A stretch of DNA of 64,000 bases from Ecdyonurus torrentis (lineage: Eukaryota; Arthropoda; Insecta; Ephemeroptera; Heptageniidae). Positions within the stretch are counted from its first letter, which is position 1. Every line of letters begins with the position of its first letter. The notes beneath the pieces were generated by a model that saw only the letters and a list, made by a program, of their open reading frames with translations, did not search any database and was not told the origin of the DNA. Of this stretch, positions 25,484 through 37,742 are shown piece after piece. Position numbers and translations under genes: made by a program. The stretch covers positions 10,188,231 through 10,252,230 of the forward strand of contig OX439131.1 of the NCBI GenBank assembly GCA_949318235.1. Direction: 5' to 3'.

Positions 25484-26718
25484 ATATAAAGAATACGTAC
25501 TTTTCAGTTCGTTTTTTATCGTCATTACTCTTTGCTGCTACTCTCAAGGTATGTTTAAATTTTAATGAATATTATATATAATGGATAGCAAAAATAGTTT
25601 TGCATTAGAGAACAGAATCACAGTTCTTTATACTTAATAATAATTAATATTTCTTATAAAAATAATAATAAATAAAGCATAAAATTTTAAAACCTATGTA
25701 ATATGTGACATTTTGCAACCATCAGAGAATAATTTGCTACTTTTAATTATATTCTTTTAACCCTTAAGAGGAAGTTTAGGGGTTAGAATATAGCTTCTTC
25801 AATGCTAGATAATGAGAAGATTTGTTCATAAATTCACATATGATGACCAAAAGCCCTTCCATAGCCCCGCTCATGATCATCCTGAGAGATATGTAACTCG
25901 TTCCGTAACTTTTACGTCGTGGTTACGGCTTTACTATAGGGTCTATTCATTTATGTTAAAGTCGACGCCATGTTGGATAACTCAATAACATAGGTGGCAT
26001 AGGAAAATAAATCATTTTATTAGTTTAAAAACACTATGCAATATTTTTGAGAGCATTGATGCTGTAAATATGTTGAACTAGTATTTCAAGTATGTGAGAA
26101 AAATAACAATAACAAAAAAATTAACCGATTTCCCAAAGAAAATTGGCTTAAATTAAGTTTTTCCTTTGCTGAGCAATGTTATATATTCACTACTCCAGTA
26201 TGGCCTCCAAGAGCATTAAATATGACGTCATCCGCATACACCCTATAGATAATGTTGTAGTGGGTTGCATATCTCGCAGGATGAGCGTAAGTTTGCGGGG
26301 CTACCATGGGGATACGGAAGGTCTTTGGGGCATCATATATATATGTGAGTCAATGAATAGTTCATCTCGTTATCTAACATTGAAAAAGCCATGTTGGAAC
26401 CCCTGCACTTTCTCTTTAAGCTATTCAATCAAATGAGCTACAACGTTATTCAATAAAAAATTTTAAGCGCAAGGTGACTCTGTGTGTATGAGAGCCTATG
26501 GAAATCAATGTGGACCATTTGACGTTTGCTTTGATAAGATATTTCGATATCCCGGTGACTGCACTTCATTTTGTTTATGCAGACGTAGTGTACTGACTCG
26601 ACACAGATGCGGCAGAGATCTTCACTTTTCTACTACTCACAAACACTCTGCACCAGGTCGCACGTTGTCGTTAGTAAAAAAACAGCAACTTCATCAATTA
26701 TTTGCCGTTATGTTATAA
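25484..26718 (+). CDS. Candidate secreted cysteine-rich peptide, start codon not found
   Basis: Two exons join in frame: 25484-25548 (hydrophobic stretch ...VLFSSFFIVITLCCYSQ, a plausible signal peptide) and 26474-26718. The mature part begins GDSVCMRAYGNQC, carries seven cysteines spaced C-x7-C-x5-C-x10-C-x3-C-x-C-x9-C, and ends in a basic His/Lys-rich tail of about 40 residues with stop TAA at 26716-26718. A TATA box (25294-25300), a noncoding exon (about 25323-25376) and AATAAA (26864-26869) frame the unit. The problem is the start: neither the proposed exon 1 nor exon 2 has an in-frame ATG. Either an alternative first exon exists or this is a decayed gene. The single intron between the coding exons contains a family D MITE. 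A defensive role is possible for such peptides, but I recognise no family. Confidence 0.45.
25939..26243 (+). mobile_element. MITE family D, copy 2
   Basis: 305 bp, starts GGGTCTATTCATTTATG and ends CATACACCC, with TA on both sides (25937-25938, 26244-26245). Aligns along its length with 7129-7441. Contains TGACGTCA at 26223-26230. Confidence 0.8.
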
Positions 26719-26889
26719 TATAATGTCGAGAAAAAAAATAATAAGTCGAGTGAATTTCAATTTATCATGAACCCCTCTCTTCAAAATTGGTGCACAAACA
26801 TGCAGCCCCCTTAAGCCAAATATCTACACTTTATATGTTTGTGTTGAAATATTCTTGGTGTTCAATAAAACATTGATAAAGATCACATA

Positions 26890-27069
26890 TTTCTTAGGAT
26901 TTTTAATCGATATTTAAATGATTAAATTTAAATTCATAAAACTCCTAATAATTCATATTAATATGAAGAAATGCTGCAAATTTTATGAGTATTTTTTTTA
27001 AACATAATTTACAATTAAATAATTTAAGTAAATTGTTTTAATCAATACTACAATAAATGATGTTAAATT
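26890..27069. other. Spacer, nothing recognised
   Basis: AT-rich sequence between the peptide candidate and the next repeat. Confidence 0.5.
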
Positions 27070-27286
27070 AATGGAGCTTATTGGTTTAGCGAGTGGGGAG
27101 ACGCGGGGAAAGCTAAGCGTCCCCTAATTTAACATTAAGCTTATGGGGAAAAACACGTTTTTTGCGATTTTTGAGAAAACTGCTCCACCGATTTCGGAGA
27201 AATTTAAATGAGAAATACTAGACACTTTTACGTGTATTAACCCATACAAAATTTTCAAGAATTTTTTAAACCGATAACCTCCATTG
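27070..27286 (-). mobile_element. MITE family G, copy 2 (reverse of copy 1)
   Basis: Inverted ends AATGGAGCTTATTGGTTTA and TAAACCGATAACCTCCATT over about 217 bp. The reverse complement aligns with 15263-15474. More GC-rich on its left half than the other copy. Confidence 0.7.
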
Positions 27287-27544
27287 GGCTTGATCATAGC
27301 ACAATATGTATTCTAACAAAAGTATGGTTATATAGTTTTTGTGTCTTTTTTCTTTCTATTCTATCTGATTGGATTTGTAAAGAAGTAAATGAAAGAAAAT
27401 ATTAATATTTAATTATAATTATTATGAATATTAATATAAATTTAAACAATTTTAAATTTTAATTTATTCTACCGGTGACTAAAGTTACATTTTATTTATT
27501 TTATTTTATTAGTTTCCAAAATGAATCGGATAATTATGAAGTTG

Positions 27545-27546
<2 letters not shown>

Positions 27547-27578
<32 letters not shown>

Positions 27579-28430
27579 GTTGAAAATAATAATAATTTAT
27601 TGAATATTCATTTCTTTCATCCAACATATATAATACAATCAATGCATTAGTCTAGGTTATTGCCATAAATGACAATATAGAAATGATTGTCAAAGTATTT
27701 ACAACATAAAAACAAAACAAAAAAGAAACGACACTTAATAGTATTGATAATAATAACTTATGTATAAAAATTAGAATTTGAATCTAAACTATTTCATCAT
27801 TCAAATATTCATCGATTGAATAATACTGCTTATTTAATAGGAAAAACTTTAGTTGTTTTTTAAAAGCTATTAAATCATTTTGCTTTCTCATATCTAAAGG
27901 CAATTTATTATAGATATTCAGACAACTACAGAATGGACCTTTATTATACATTTCAGTTCTTTTATATATACTTTTAATTTTATTTGTATTCCTAGTATTA
28001 TGGTTATGATTAATTTCATGGCTTTTAAAGAATTCAATTTTGTGTTTCACTTTCATAGCACATTCCATAATAAAAACACAAGGCAAAGTTAATATATTTA
28101 AAATTTTAAATAGATCTCTACACTCTGCTCTAAATTTAGCACCACATATTATTCGTATGACTTTTTTTTGTAGTTTAAATATTCTGCTTGCATCGATAGA
28201 ATTTCCCCAACAAACCACACCATATTTAACATGACAGTGAAAATTAGCAAAATACATAGAAATTAAACAATCCATTTGACTTTCATGTTTAAGTTCTTGA
28301 ATCGCAAAAATTGTAGATTTAAGTTTTTTAGAAATATATTCAATATGATCACACCATCTTAAATTTTCATCAATTATTATGCCTAAAAATTTTGTTTTCT
28401 TTGCAATTTTCACTGTTCCAGACTTATATA
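27547..28430 (-). mobile_element. 5'-truncated non-LTR retrotransposon, RT C-terminal fragment
   Basis: A 209-residue open frame (28413 down to 27784) begins inside the C-terminal part of a reverse transcriptase. TKFLGIIIDENLRW, then a region like HIEYISKKL, is the post-catalytic segment typical of Jockey/CR1-type elements. The frame continues upstream to about 28430, where it meets (TA)n sequence, so the 5' end is truncated. The catalytic domain (F/YADD) is absent. On this strand the element ends in an A-tail (poly-T at about 27548-27575 on the plus strand). The fragment is dead but has no internal stop, which suggests a fairly recent insertion. Confidence 0.8.
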
Positions 28431-28856
28431 TATATTTATTATTATTATATATATATATATATTATATATATATTATATTATTTGATTTAAAGTGATCAGA
28501 ATCTTATCCTTTTTAACGGGGGTTAATTAAGATTTAATAATTATAGTTTAGTTATTTTTCCTAACAGCATTTAATTTTTTACACACTGTAACACAACAAA
28601 TTTCATACAACTTCTCCTACAGATATAAGGATATTAAACTAAAATTAACATATGGACCTATATTGATACAATTATATTTTGTTTTGTGAAAAGATTCGAT
28701 AGTGTAAGAAACTAATAATTCTCATTATATGAATTAAGTTTAATTCTCACTTTCATTAAAACACAGTTTAAAAAATAATACAGATGAATATTATTATTGA
28801 ATAAATTTTAGATCGAACGTTGGAACAAATCTTTATTTGCTATAAAATACAAGTAT

Positions 28857-31603
28857 TTAACATGAATATTCACAGATGAAGCTGTAGAAAGCCGCACAGT
28901 CAACGTCATTCATACCGAGACTGCCTCTAAATGCAAGACATGAGTAAACGTCCGTGCGGTCCGGGTTGGCTACGTCCCATTTGAAGTACTCGACCATGCG
29001 TCCCAGTCCTGTCCACATCCACACATTGACCAGTTCACGACCTCCTGTCCAGTAGAAACTAGTGCCTAAGTCTGTAAAGCATATAATATTATACAAAAGG
29101 TTACCAAAAAAAAATAATAATAAAAAAAAAAGAGAGTTCTACGCCGTTATTGTAACATTTTTAAATATTTTATTACTTTATTTTTTGTTAGAAATAGATA
29201 ATATTAATTATTTTTTTATTTATAGTTGAACAGTGTGTGACTGTGATTCCTAGATTGTATTAAAAATCGCGTATTATAACCGCACACAAAAAATAGTTTA
29301 AGTTTATTACATTTTAGAAATTTACAAACGTTGCAACAAGTTCTGTTTGTTAGAATTTTATACTCTTTAAAAAAATATATATAATCAAACACTTATTGTA
29401 AATTAATCAAAATAATATGCAAATGTATAATGTTTGTTAAATATACTCAACCCTCCCCCTCCCCCCCCCCCCCCAAAAAAAAATAAGGCATAAGCTATTT
29501 TTTATATTTTGCAAGTTAAGAAAAGCTCGTGATTTTTATTTTTTGAGGCTCATACGGCACGGTCTTTATCATAGACATTACGTATTTATTGTGAAATAAT
29601 TAAATAATAAGGGGAACATAATATTATACATGTTTGGAACAATAACTAGTATTTTTATATATGTACGCTTTTTCAGATGGCGTGTATATTAATTATAATG
29701 TGGTCAATTAATGGAAGTCATTGTAGTAGTTAAATGATAGGATGAATTATTTCCTATACCATTAGTGTGCAAGTAATCACTGATGAGTTCATATTTCTCC
29801 TCAGTTTCCAAATCAAGTAATTTCATTCCAACGTCAGTACACAATTCGAGCGCCGCGAGAGCATTTATCTACAAGAAAAACAACAATTATTATTAACTGT
29901 TATTATCATACACTCGTATATTTTTCTTCACTTGTTGAAAATAAGAAATACGTTTAAGAATTTAATATAATACATTATATACATATATTACATTACTATT
30001 ATATTATAGAGAATATACTACAGAATTAGTAATATAATATCACATTTGGTATTAGTGCAAAAATATAAATTAACTGGAATCAGTTATTGTAAACTTACCA
30101 GCGTAGTATTTGGACTAATGTAGTACTGCCTATCTCCAATCGTAACGATATTTTTAGAGTCAATACTTCCTGAAACTGGAAGGTATAAAACATTATTTAC
30201 ATTCCCTTAATTGTTTTCAATAAATAATAAATATTAATAACTCTTATATAAAATACTATATACACATACGTTTAGTAAATATATTTTATAAATATATTTT
30301 ATTTTTATTTTATTTTCTTGTTATTCCCATATCATATTTTTCAAACTTACAACAATATTTGATTTTAATACGTGAGAGATGATAATCATACATGACATAT
30401 CAGTTTTCCTATAACTTACTTGATTTTTGCAATGCTGCAGGGTCACTTGCTTCTTCAGGTATGATCAATTGTTTTCCCTATATTCATGATAGTTTTATTA
30501 TTATTATTAAGGCTACAAATTAGGTAATGTATATAGTTATTTGACTAAAGTTGAAAAAGCAGGATTTCATTTATTTATTTTTTATTATTATTTTTTTTTA
30601 CACTTGGATACTTCAAAGATAGACACCTCCAAAGAAATAAAAACAAAAAACAAATGGGAGAAAATCAAGCAAATTATTGCATATTTGTTCCCACGGGGGG
30701 GGGGGGGGGGAGGGGGGGAAAGTTCAGCAATTTTTATTATAGCTAAAAGCATTTAAAAATTTTCTAGTCTTCTCAAACATACTTATAATTAGAGGATAAT
30801 GGCTCAATATTAAAGGATAGAAAATTAGTATGAGCGCATATTTTTACACACCATCTAGCTGTGATTGACAATAATGACGCACTGCGCGATTTTTAAAAAT
30901 ACACAAGACTTCTACCTTCAACCCTTAACTATAAGTGCTCCGCGCGTCTATAGTAATTAAATAATGTAATTGTATAAAACAAAAATTGATATTAACGGTG
31001 AACCTCAGACCTAGAACGCCCCCTTTTTTGAAAAACTTAGCGTAAAATATTTTAAAAATTATTTTTGGATAGATCTCATCTTTACAAAATAGAAGTTCAA
31101 GTATAATTTCTTCATAATTGCCATAGATTTCTCACAATTAATTTTTAACCATTTTTATTTTGCCGCGAAATTCGAAATCAATGTTATTCAAATGGGCAAA
31201 CTAACGCTTAATTTTCTCGAACCAGAAATAATTTTGAAATATAACACAAAAAGTAATCGATAGAGCTTGGACATATCTATAACGTCAGAAAGTTTCAAAA
31301 GAAGTTATCGAACCAAAATTTTTTTAAATTGAAAAAACAAAAACACAATGCTAATCATATGCAAATTTTGATCCTAATTATCTCGAGTCACAAATATTGT
31401 TTGAATATTCTGTTAACTGGAGCTCGTAGATCATGACATTTTTTAACCCCCTTAAAGTTTTTTAAAAAAGTTATCGAACCAATTTTGAGATATTTGGCTT
31501 TTGCTAGGTCTGAGGTTAATCCTTAATACAACAGTAAAATTTTTTAACTTTTTACCTGACTTAGCCCAAGGAACAGCAACGTAAAAAAGATTTGCGTCTG
31601 CAT
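28857..31603 (-). CDS. C-type lectin 1 (type A, five exons)
   Basis: Secreted single-domain lectin of 166 aa from exons 31603-31556, 30477-30420, 30169-30099, 29868-29760 and 29071-28857, with phases closing at all junctions. Signal peptide MQTQIFFTLLFLGLSQ. The C-type lectin domain runs from about residue 45 to the end, with QYYISPNTT, LCTDVGMKLLDLET, the arthropod signature YWTGGREL, and cysteines in YSCLA, DVDC and ICEYSC. The loop that carries EPN or QPD in calcium-dependent lectins reads NPD here, so sugar specificity is uncertain. ND before the third core cysteine resembles the WND motif without Trp. The 109-bp exon at 29868-29760 has an exact-length counterpart in the other three full genes. 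A TATA-like sequence with initiator lies about 30-60 bases upstream of the ATG. Intron 1 holds an inverted-repeat element (31001-31518). Confidence 0.9.
31001..31518. mobile_element. Inverted-repeat element in lectin 1 intron 1
   Basis: AACCTCAGACCTAG at 31001-31014 is matched by its exact inverse CTAGGTCTGAGGTT at 31504-31517, about 515 bp apart, with no open frame between. The short perfect termini suggest a non-autonomous DNA transposon of unknown superfamily. Confidence 0.6.
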
Positions 31604-31679
31604 TGTTGTACAAGGTATATCAGACACTATATACCTGAACTTTACTCGCTTACTATAAATATATATTACGCTCATTATA

Positions 31680-32364
31680 TAAACAAACAAAAATACTATA
31701 CAAAAAAAAAAGTTAAATTAAATGTAATCTTATCTTATAATGACAGCTATTTTATAATGCAATAATTCTAATAATAGTTTCAACCAGCATTTTTATATTA
31801 AAATACATTTATATATCAATATGAAGTATTTCGAGCAATTTTTCTGTGACATTTACATGATAACAATTTGTGTGAAATTAAGATAACATTTTATTTTTTA
31901 TTTTAACACACGTGCTGTCAAAGTTAATTTAATCTAATGATAATGTATATTTTTAACTTCTTAAAATAGATAATTTTGCTCAAGATTTCATTATTGTGCA
32001 ATTTATGTAACACAATCTACAAAAACAAAAAGTACTTGATATCAATATTTGTCCCCATTAAAAATAAAACTAATTTTTACCTTTCAAAATATCATGTAAA
32101 AATTATTGTATAATAAAAAATCATTTTTGTTTTCTAATATTGAATTAGTCTTCTATATACTGTACATTGTGTGCTAGGTAGAGAGTCAGATTTTGTATTC
32201 AGCTATAATATTCTGTGTCACTTTTAAGTTGTTGTTTTAACCAAAAAGATAGTATTACATACAGTATTATAATATTGCTTACCGAGATACAATACAAGTT
32301 GAACTATCCATGTACACTGTACATATAAAAATGGAATATTACATATTATCACTTTACACTTTCA
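31680..32364. other. Upstream flank of lectin 1, nothing recognised
   Basis: AT-rich. No exon on either strand. Confidence 0.6.
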
Positions 32365-32667
32365 GGGTGTCTATGCATGAGGCCATAATAAATGCGCTTC
32401 GGTACCATAATTGAGCAACGAAAATCATTGCTCAGCATAGGACAAACGTGGGTTTTCGCTGTTTTCTTTGGAAATTAAGTCATTTTTTTATCATTGTTAT
32501 TTTTCTCGCATACTTGAAAACCTAATTCAACTTGTTTACAGCATCAATAATTCTCCAAAAAATTGCTAAAGTATTTTTAAATTCACAAAATTTGCTATTT
32601 TCCCATACCGACCTATGTTATTGAGTACTCACTTATGGCGTTGACTTTAATATAAATGCAACCATCC
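32365..32667 (-). mobile_element. MITE family D, copy 3 (reverse)
   Basis: About 303 bp. The reverse complement aligns with 7129-7441 and 25939-26243, including GACTTTAATATAAATG at the right end and GTTTTCGCTGTTTTCTTTGG near the left. The left flank is CA rather than TA, probably a point change. Lies about 760 bp upstream of the lectin 1 start codon. Confidence 0.75.
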
Positions 32668-34254
32668 TATAATAGAAAATAAGAATGTATTATAATAAGT
32701 GGATTATAAGAAGAAGAATAAATATATAAAGGTAATAAAACATAAATTGATAAATAATCTGTAAAATTTATCAATTTATTTTTATTATATAACCATTCTG
32801 TTTATTTGAAAATCGAATCCACTTGCGAATTGTTTCAATATATATTTTGTATTTATTTTCAGGTAAATACATAATTGTATGATTAAAAATGTAAATTAAT
32901 ACGACTTGTGTAAAATTATTATGAAGCAACCGATAAAGCTATGCCTTGGTTGAATTTTGTATTAATATGTTTAAAAAATATATCTTTAATATTTTATGTA
33001 ATTTATACATTTCTTATAAAAATCATTTGATATTCCTCTTCTTTGACATATAAATTTTGTAAAATTATATGTAATTGTTATTATAAAAATGCAAATATTA
33101 ACTGTACTGTATACCATTTGTATTCTATTTTCATTTTTAAAGATTTTGCTTTATAGAATATAGAATGTAAAAAATAACTGCTTAATGATTTAGCCTGATA
33201 ATGTGATTAAAGATTTGAAGTGTGTGCAGAAGGTTATTTCTAGATCATTTAAGATATCATAAAAATTGTTTGAAAATATATATTATATCCTTGTGAAATA
33301 CAAATCTTAAGATTAACATAGTTACATAATATATTTCTATGAATGTACTGTATATACTTCAATCAATTTAACCATAACACAATATTCTAAAACCAGTTAA
33401 TCAGCAATTAATGAAAACTATTGCCAATTATTAAATACTGTATATTTTAAATATTAATTGATAGATTCGATTAGAATGTATTTACATAAAAATGTACAAA
33501 AAGAGGGAGATGGAGGGATCTTTCATGCTAAATATGTTAAAGCAATGTAAGCTATTGGAACAGTTGGTATTATATATAAAATTATGTGTACATAATATAC
33601 CATTATAGTTTTGTCATTCATATGTTATTTTTCACTCTATAACAATAATGTTGCAAATTAAGTAAAATTGTATTTGATTTCGTATATACCACTAATAGCA
33701 CAAGGAATGAACTAATTGCACTGTAATCGATTTGTGCAGGCGCTTAATTAATTAGACTTTTACTTTATTAATTATTATAGTACATAGAATTGCATCATGT
33801 ATGTATATGTATAGATATACACAAAGTTATGTTAAATGGAAAGTATAACTTTCACAGTGAACGTAAGGGTCTGCGTAAATTGACGTATAGTTATGAATGC
33901 TAATTTTTTGCTGTCCAAACACGGGCATGCAATATGTATATAGTTAATTCTTTACATTGTATTAACAGTGCACATAATTATTATTATTTTACTTTATTGA
34001 AACATAATTAATTATACATGAACGAAGGGGTGGAGAAGATTATACTTTTTAGACAAGTACCATTTCATTGAGCTACTGTATAAGAACTAATTTTATGATC
34101 ATTGCATATGTATAATGCAGATGGTCTGTACAGAAAAATACATCATATTAATACACCATTTATTTATGTTGTTGTGCATAAAATAATTAACAACGTCTCA
34201 AATATATTTATTTATTTATTTATAATTTACAGCTGGCATAGAAATGTTAGTTTC
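32668..34254. other. AT-rich spacer between lectins 1 and 2
   Basis: No exon, repeat arm or ORF worth naming was found. Holds the 3' flank of lectin 2. Confidence 0.55.
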
Positions 34255-36903
34255 TTAACATTTGGGATATTCACAGATGTATGCAAATAGAGCTGAAGCA
34301 CAGTCAGAATCATCAAGTCCAAGACTGCCTTTGATAAGTAGACAGGAGTAAATGTCAGGTAGATTTGGCTGTCCTGCGATCCATTTGAAATATGTAATCA
34401 GCTGTCCAGTACCTGTCCATATCCAACGTGTCAACAGCTCACGACCAGCTGTCCAGTAATATATGTTGCCCAAGTCTGCATAAATTATATTAAAATACAA
34501 AATTAAATTTCATGAGAAAGTTTGAAATATTATTCAGTTAATATTTCGCCATTTTTTATATTAGGTAAAATTTTATGTACGATACAAAAAATATAGTAAC
34601 TTTTATAACTTATTCCTGTTGTTAATTATTATTTTCTAAAATATTAAATGAAAAAAAAATAAAACTTTGTTACACAATACATTGTTATATGTGTTAGAAA
34701 TAGAATGAGAAAGACCTAAAAACATAGGGGGAGGTTTTATTTCATATTTTAAACGAGAACATTGTCCTGAATCGATGGTTACTCGAATTTATATTTTGAG
34801 TTTTTTAAAAGCGTAGAACACCTTGAACAAAAAAGTTGCGTAATATCCTAACAAACATGAAAATCAACGTTGATTTGGCCGGAGTCATTGATTTCTAATT
34901 TATTTTCCATTCACAAAATGCCACTGTCGGTCACTGACGTCACAGTTCGCCCGGTCTACTTGCGCGTGGACCAGGCGAGCTGTGACGTCAGTGACCGGCA
35001 GCGGCATTTTGTGAATGGAAAATAAATTACAAATCAATGACTCCGGCCAAATCAACGTTGATTTTCAGGTTTGTTAGGATATTTCACAACTTTTTGTTCA
35101 AGGTGTTCTACGCCTTTAAGTATTTTTAATTAATTTTTGAAAATTGAAAATTGACGTCACTCAAGTGCTTGACGTTATGAAAGTTGGCATAGGAAAAGTT
35201 ACTGACCATGAAGTCATTTTGTGACTTTCAAAAATTGTTTTAAAAGTTTTAATGAACTCAAAAATTATAAATTCACATATACCCCTGTTCCTTTAAATTT
35301 ATCACTGCCCAACTTCCGGTCACCTGTTAAATTCAGGTAATCCCCTATCTCTTACAATGTTAAACAATCATCTTTAAAAAAAAAAACTATATCTATCGAT
35401 TCAGGACCATGTCCTATTTTAGAATATGTATTCAAAGTACCCCCTAAATTTTATAGTCTTTTTCATTTGCCTAGTCCCCATGAGGTTTTATGTAATCTCT
35501 ATATTACTGTATAAAGTATGATAAGCTAACCAGAGACTAATAATAACTGCTAAGTTCCATTATCTAAATATGTTTATAAAAATTACTCCTACAAGAAGAA
35601 GAACTCTTCAAAGATCACCTCAGTAATATCCAATAAACTTAAAAATTTTATCTTTTTATATAAAATATTTCTAGTTATAAAATAGTGTACTAATAAAATT
35701 AGTTAACCATTGTAATGAAGATAATCACTGATGAGCTCAAATTTTTGCTGGGTTTCCAAGTTAATCAAAGTCATATTCATGGCATTGCATGATTGAGTTG
35801 CATTCAGAGCAGACACCTGCAGAAATAACAATCATATTTTTACTAATTCTGCTCATTTTGAAACTTAATAATCTAGATAACTTTATATGAACAGAAAAAA
35901 AAATAACTGAACTTTAGAATAAATTTTTAGGCATGAAATGGATATATTAAATACAATAATATCAATTTAAAAAAATATTTGTGTTTTAATCACTGCTATG
36001 ATGAATAGATAATTTAAATATAACAAATCAACTAATTTTTATGAAGGAAGTTTGATGTAATTGTAGTCGATTTTTTCAGTTAAAAGTATTAGTAGTTTTC
36101 ATTATACAATTTAAAATTTTAGCTAGATAAGGAAGATAATTTTTTATAGTATTATATGTAATCACAAACAGTTCTAAAATTTTATTCCTCACATTATAAA
36201 AAAATGTTTGAAAGTTTAGTTTTTTTTTTTAATAAATGAAAATTAATGTAGTAAATGTATTTTTCTGTGAGTGTAAAATACCCTTTAGCATTAGTTTGTT
36301 CATATCATTACCATTGTAGTATTTGGACTGATATAGTATTCATCTCCACCAATTTCAGCAAAATAATTAGGAGTCTCATCATCTACACAAGAGAAACATT
36401 ATAATATGTTTTGGAAAAAAAAGAAGAACTAATTATATCAAATGTTCAATTTATCCATTTTTAAAATAGTTTTTCTTCTCATTTAATATTGGTTATTTAT
36501 TTTTAAGTTTAATTTTAAAATTTAAATATCTGAACACTGATAATAAACTATTTTAATTAAATTAAATATTACAGAAGTAGATAAAAAAAAAGGTGCATAG
36601 AAATTTCAGGATTAACACTATAAAGAAGAAAGTAATATACATTAATTATGAACTACTAAAATAAAATATTTTTACCTTTAATATATCTTTCTATTGTATC
36701 AATTGCTGTTTTCTCGATTGCCTACGAAGTAGATGCAAAATAAAATAAATGCAATACTTACTGTACTAATACAAATATGTATAATAAAGTACAATTAATT
36801 AATATTAAATTTTTCATAAAAAAAAACTGATTATTTACCAATTTAATTTCTTTACCTGAATGCAGGAAACCCCCACGAGGAGCAAGAAAATGTGTGCTTT
36901 CAT
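34255..36903 (-). CDS. C-type lectin 2 (type A, five exons)
   Basis: Secreted lectin of 164 aa from exons 36903-36856, 36721-36676, 36382-36312, 35816-35708 and 34475-34255. All phases close. Signal peptide MKAHIFLLLVGVSCIQ, then a short linker (AIEKTAIDTIERYIK) and a C-type lectin domain: EYYISPNTT, SCNAMNMTLINLET, YYWTAGREL and ICEYPKC at the end. The calcium/sugar loop reads QPN (AGQPNLPD), intermediate between the EPN and QPD motifs. A TATA box (TATAAAAG) lies at 36941-36948, about 40 bases upstream of the ATG. Intron 4 contains the nested pair of MITEs at 34743-35427. Confidence 0.92.
34743..35427. mobile_element. MITE family B, copy 2, split by a younger MITE
   Basis: Left part (ACATTGTCCTGAATCGA..., 34743-34804) and right part (GTATTTTTAATTAATTTTTG... 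to CCTATTTTAGAATAT, 35120-35427) align to the two ends of the element at 4646-4900. The two parts are separated by the 307-bp palindromic element. The right part is longer than in copy 1. Confidence 0.75.
34809..35115. mobile_element. TTAA-target palindromic MITE, copy 1
   Basis: A 307 bp near-perfect palindrome. The arms run from AGCGTAGAACACCTTGAAC inward to the CACTGACGTCACAG/CTGTGACGTCAGTG core, with a loop of about 30 bases around TACTTGCGCGTGGACC. TTAA flanks both sides (34805-34808 and 35116-35119). The uninterrupted relative at 4646-4900 reads GAGTTCATTAAGTATTT at this point, so TTAA was duplicated on insertion, as with piggyBac-type elements. No coding capacity. Confidence 0.9.
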
Positions 36904-36940
36904 TTTTATGTTAATGATCAACAATAAAAGCCCAATTTGT

Positions 36941-36948
36941 CTTTTATA
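36941..36948 (-). promoter_or_regulatory. TATA box of lectin 2
   Basis: TATAAAAG on the minus strand, with its centre about 41 bases upstream of the start codon. Confidence 0.65.
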
Positions 36949-36959
36949 TCGAAGAAAAA

Positions 36960-37700
36960 AATATAAGATAAGATAGTAATACAAAATGTTCTGCAATTGC
37001 TACAAATTAGTTATTTACTGTCGTGTAATGTTATCAAATAAAAAGACGATAACATTTATTTCAGAGACATTGTAATCTAATAAACCTCTGTATACCTATA
37101 AATATATAAACAATTAAAAGGTAACAGTAAAAATATTTTGAAAGAATTTTAAAATTTAAAAATGATGTAAAAATAGTTAGAAAAATTGCTGGATGACAAA
37201 AGTCTGTTGGAAAAACGAAACTGGATTATTTCATATACAGAAAAGACAACTAACGCCATCCCATTAATCTAGTTTGGCGAATGTAATTTTGCTGCATCAT
37301 AAACACTCGTAATAGTATATCTAGTACGTTTCATTTAAATTTGACTGGCTTCAGTGATTTTTTTTTTTTTTTTTACGCTAAGATGATGGCATAACAATGA
37401 TAAATGATATGAAGTCCTTTTCTGCGCTATCTGGATAGCAAGCTACGCTGGTAACATCTATTTATTCAATTTACACTTGAGAATTTGTGAATTCAATGTA
37501 TTTTACAATCTATTACTTTCCCTGTTATAGTCAATTAGTAAACATTTTGAACAAATTATCTTTTTTTTTTTTTTTTTTTAATTATAATATATGAGCCTTT
37601 TCCTTTCCAATGTTTTTTATGATGGTTTAAGCCAACGTGATCTAGCATAAAAATGTTTTATTAACCATTGGCAGTTCATAGTTCACGCTTAAAATCAAAT
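36960..37700. other. Spacer upstream of lectin 2
   Basis: AT-rich with poly-T runs near 37359 and 37561. No exon seen. Confidence 0.55.
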
Positions 37701-37742
37701 ATTATTTTTGATAAATCTTTATTTTATATGATGTACAAGTAT

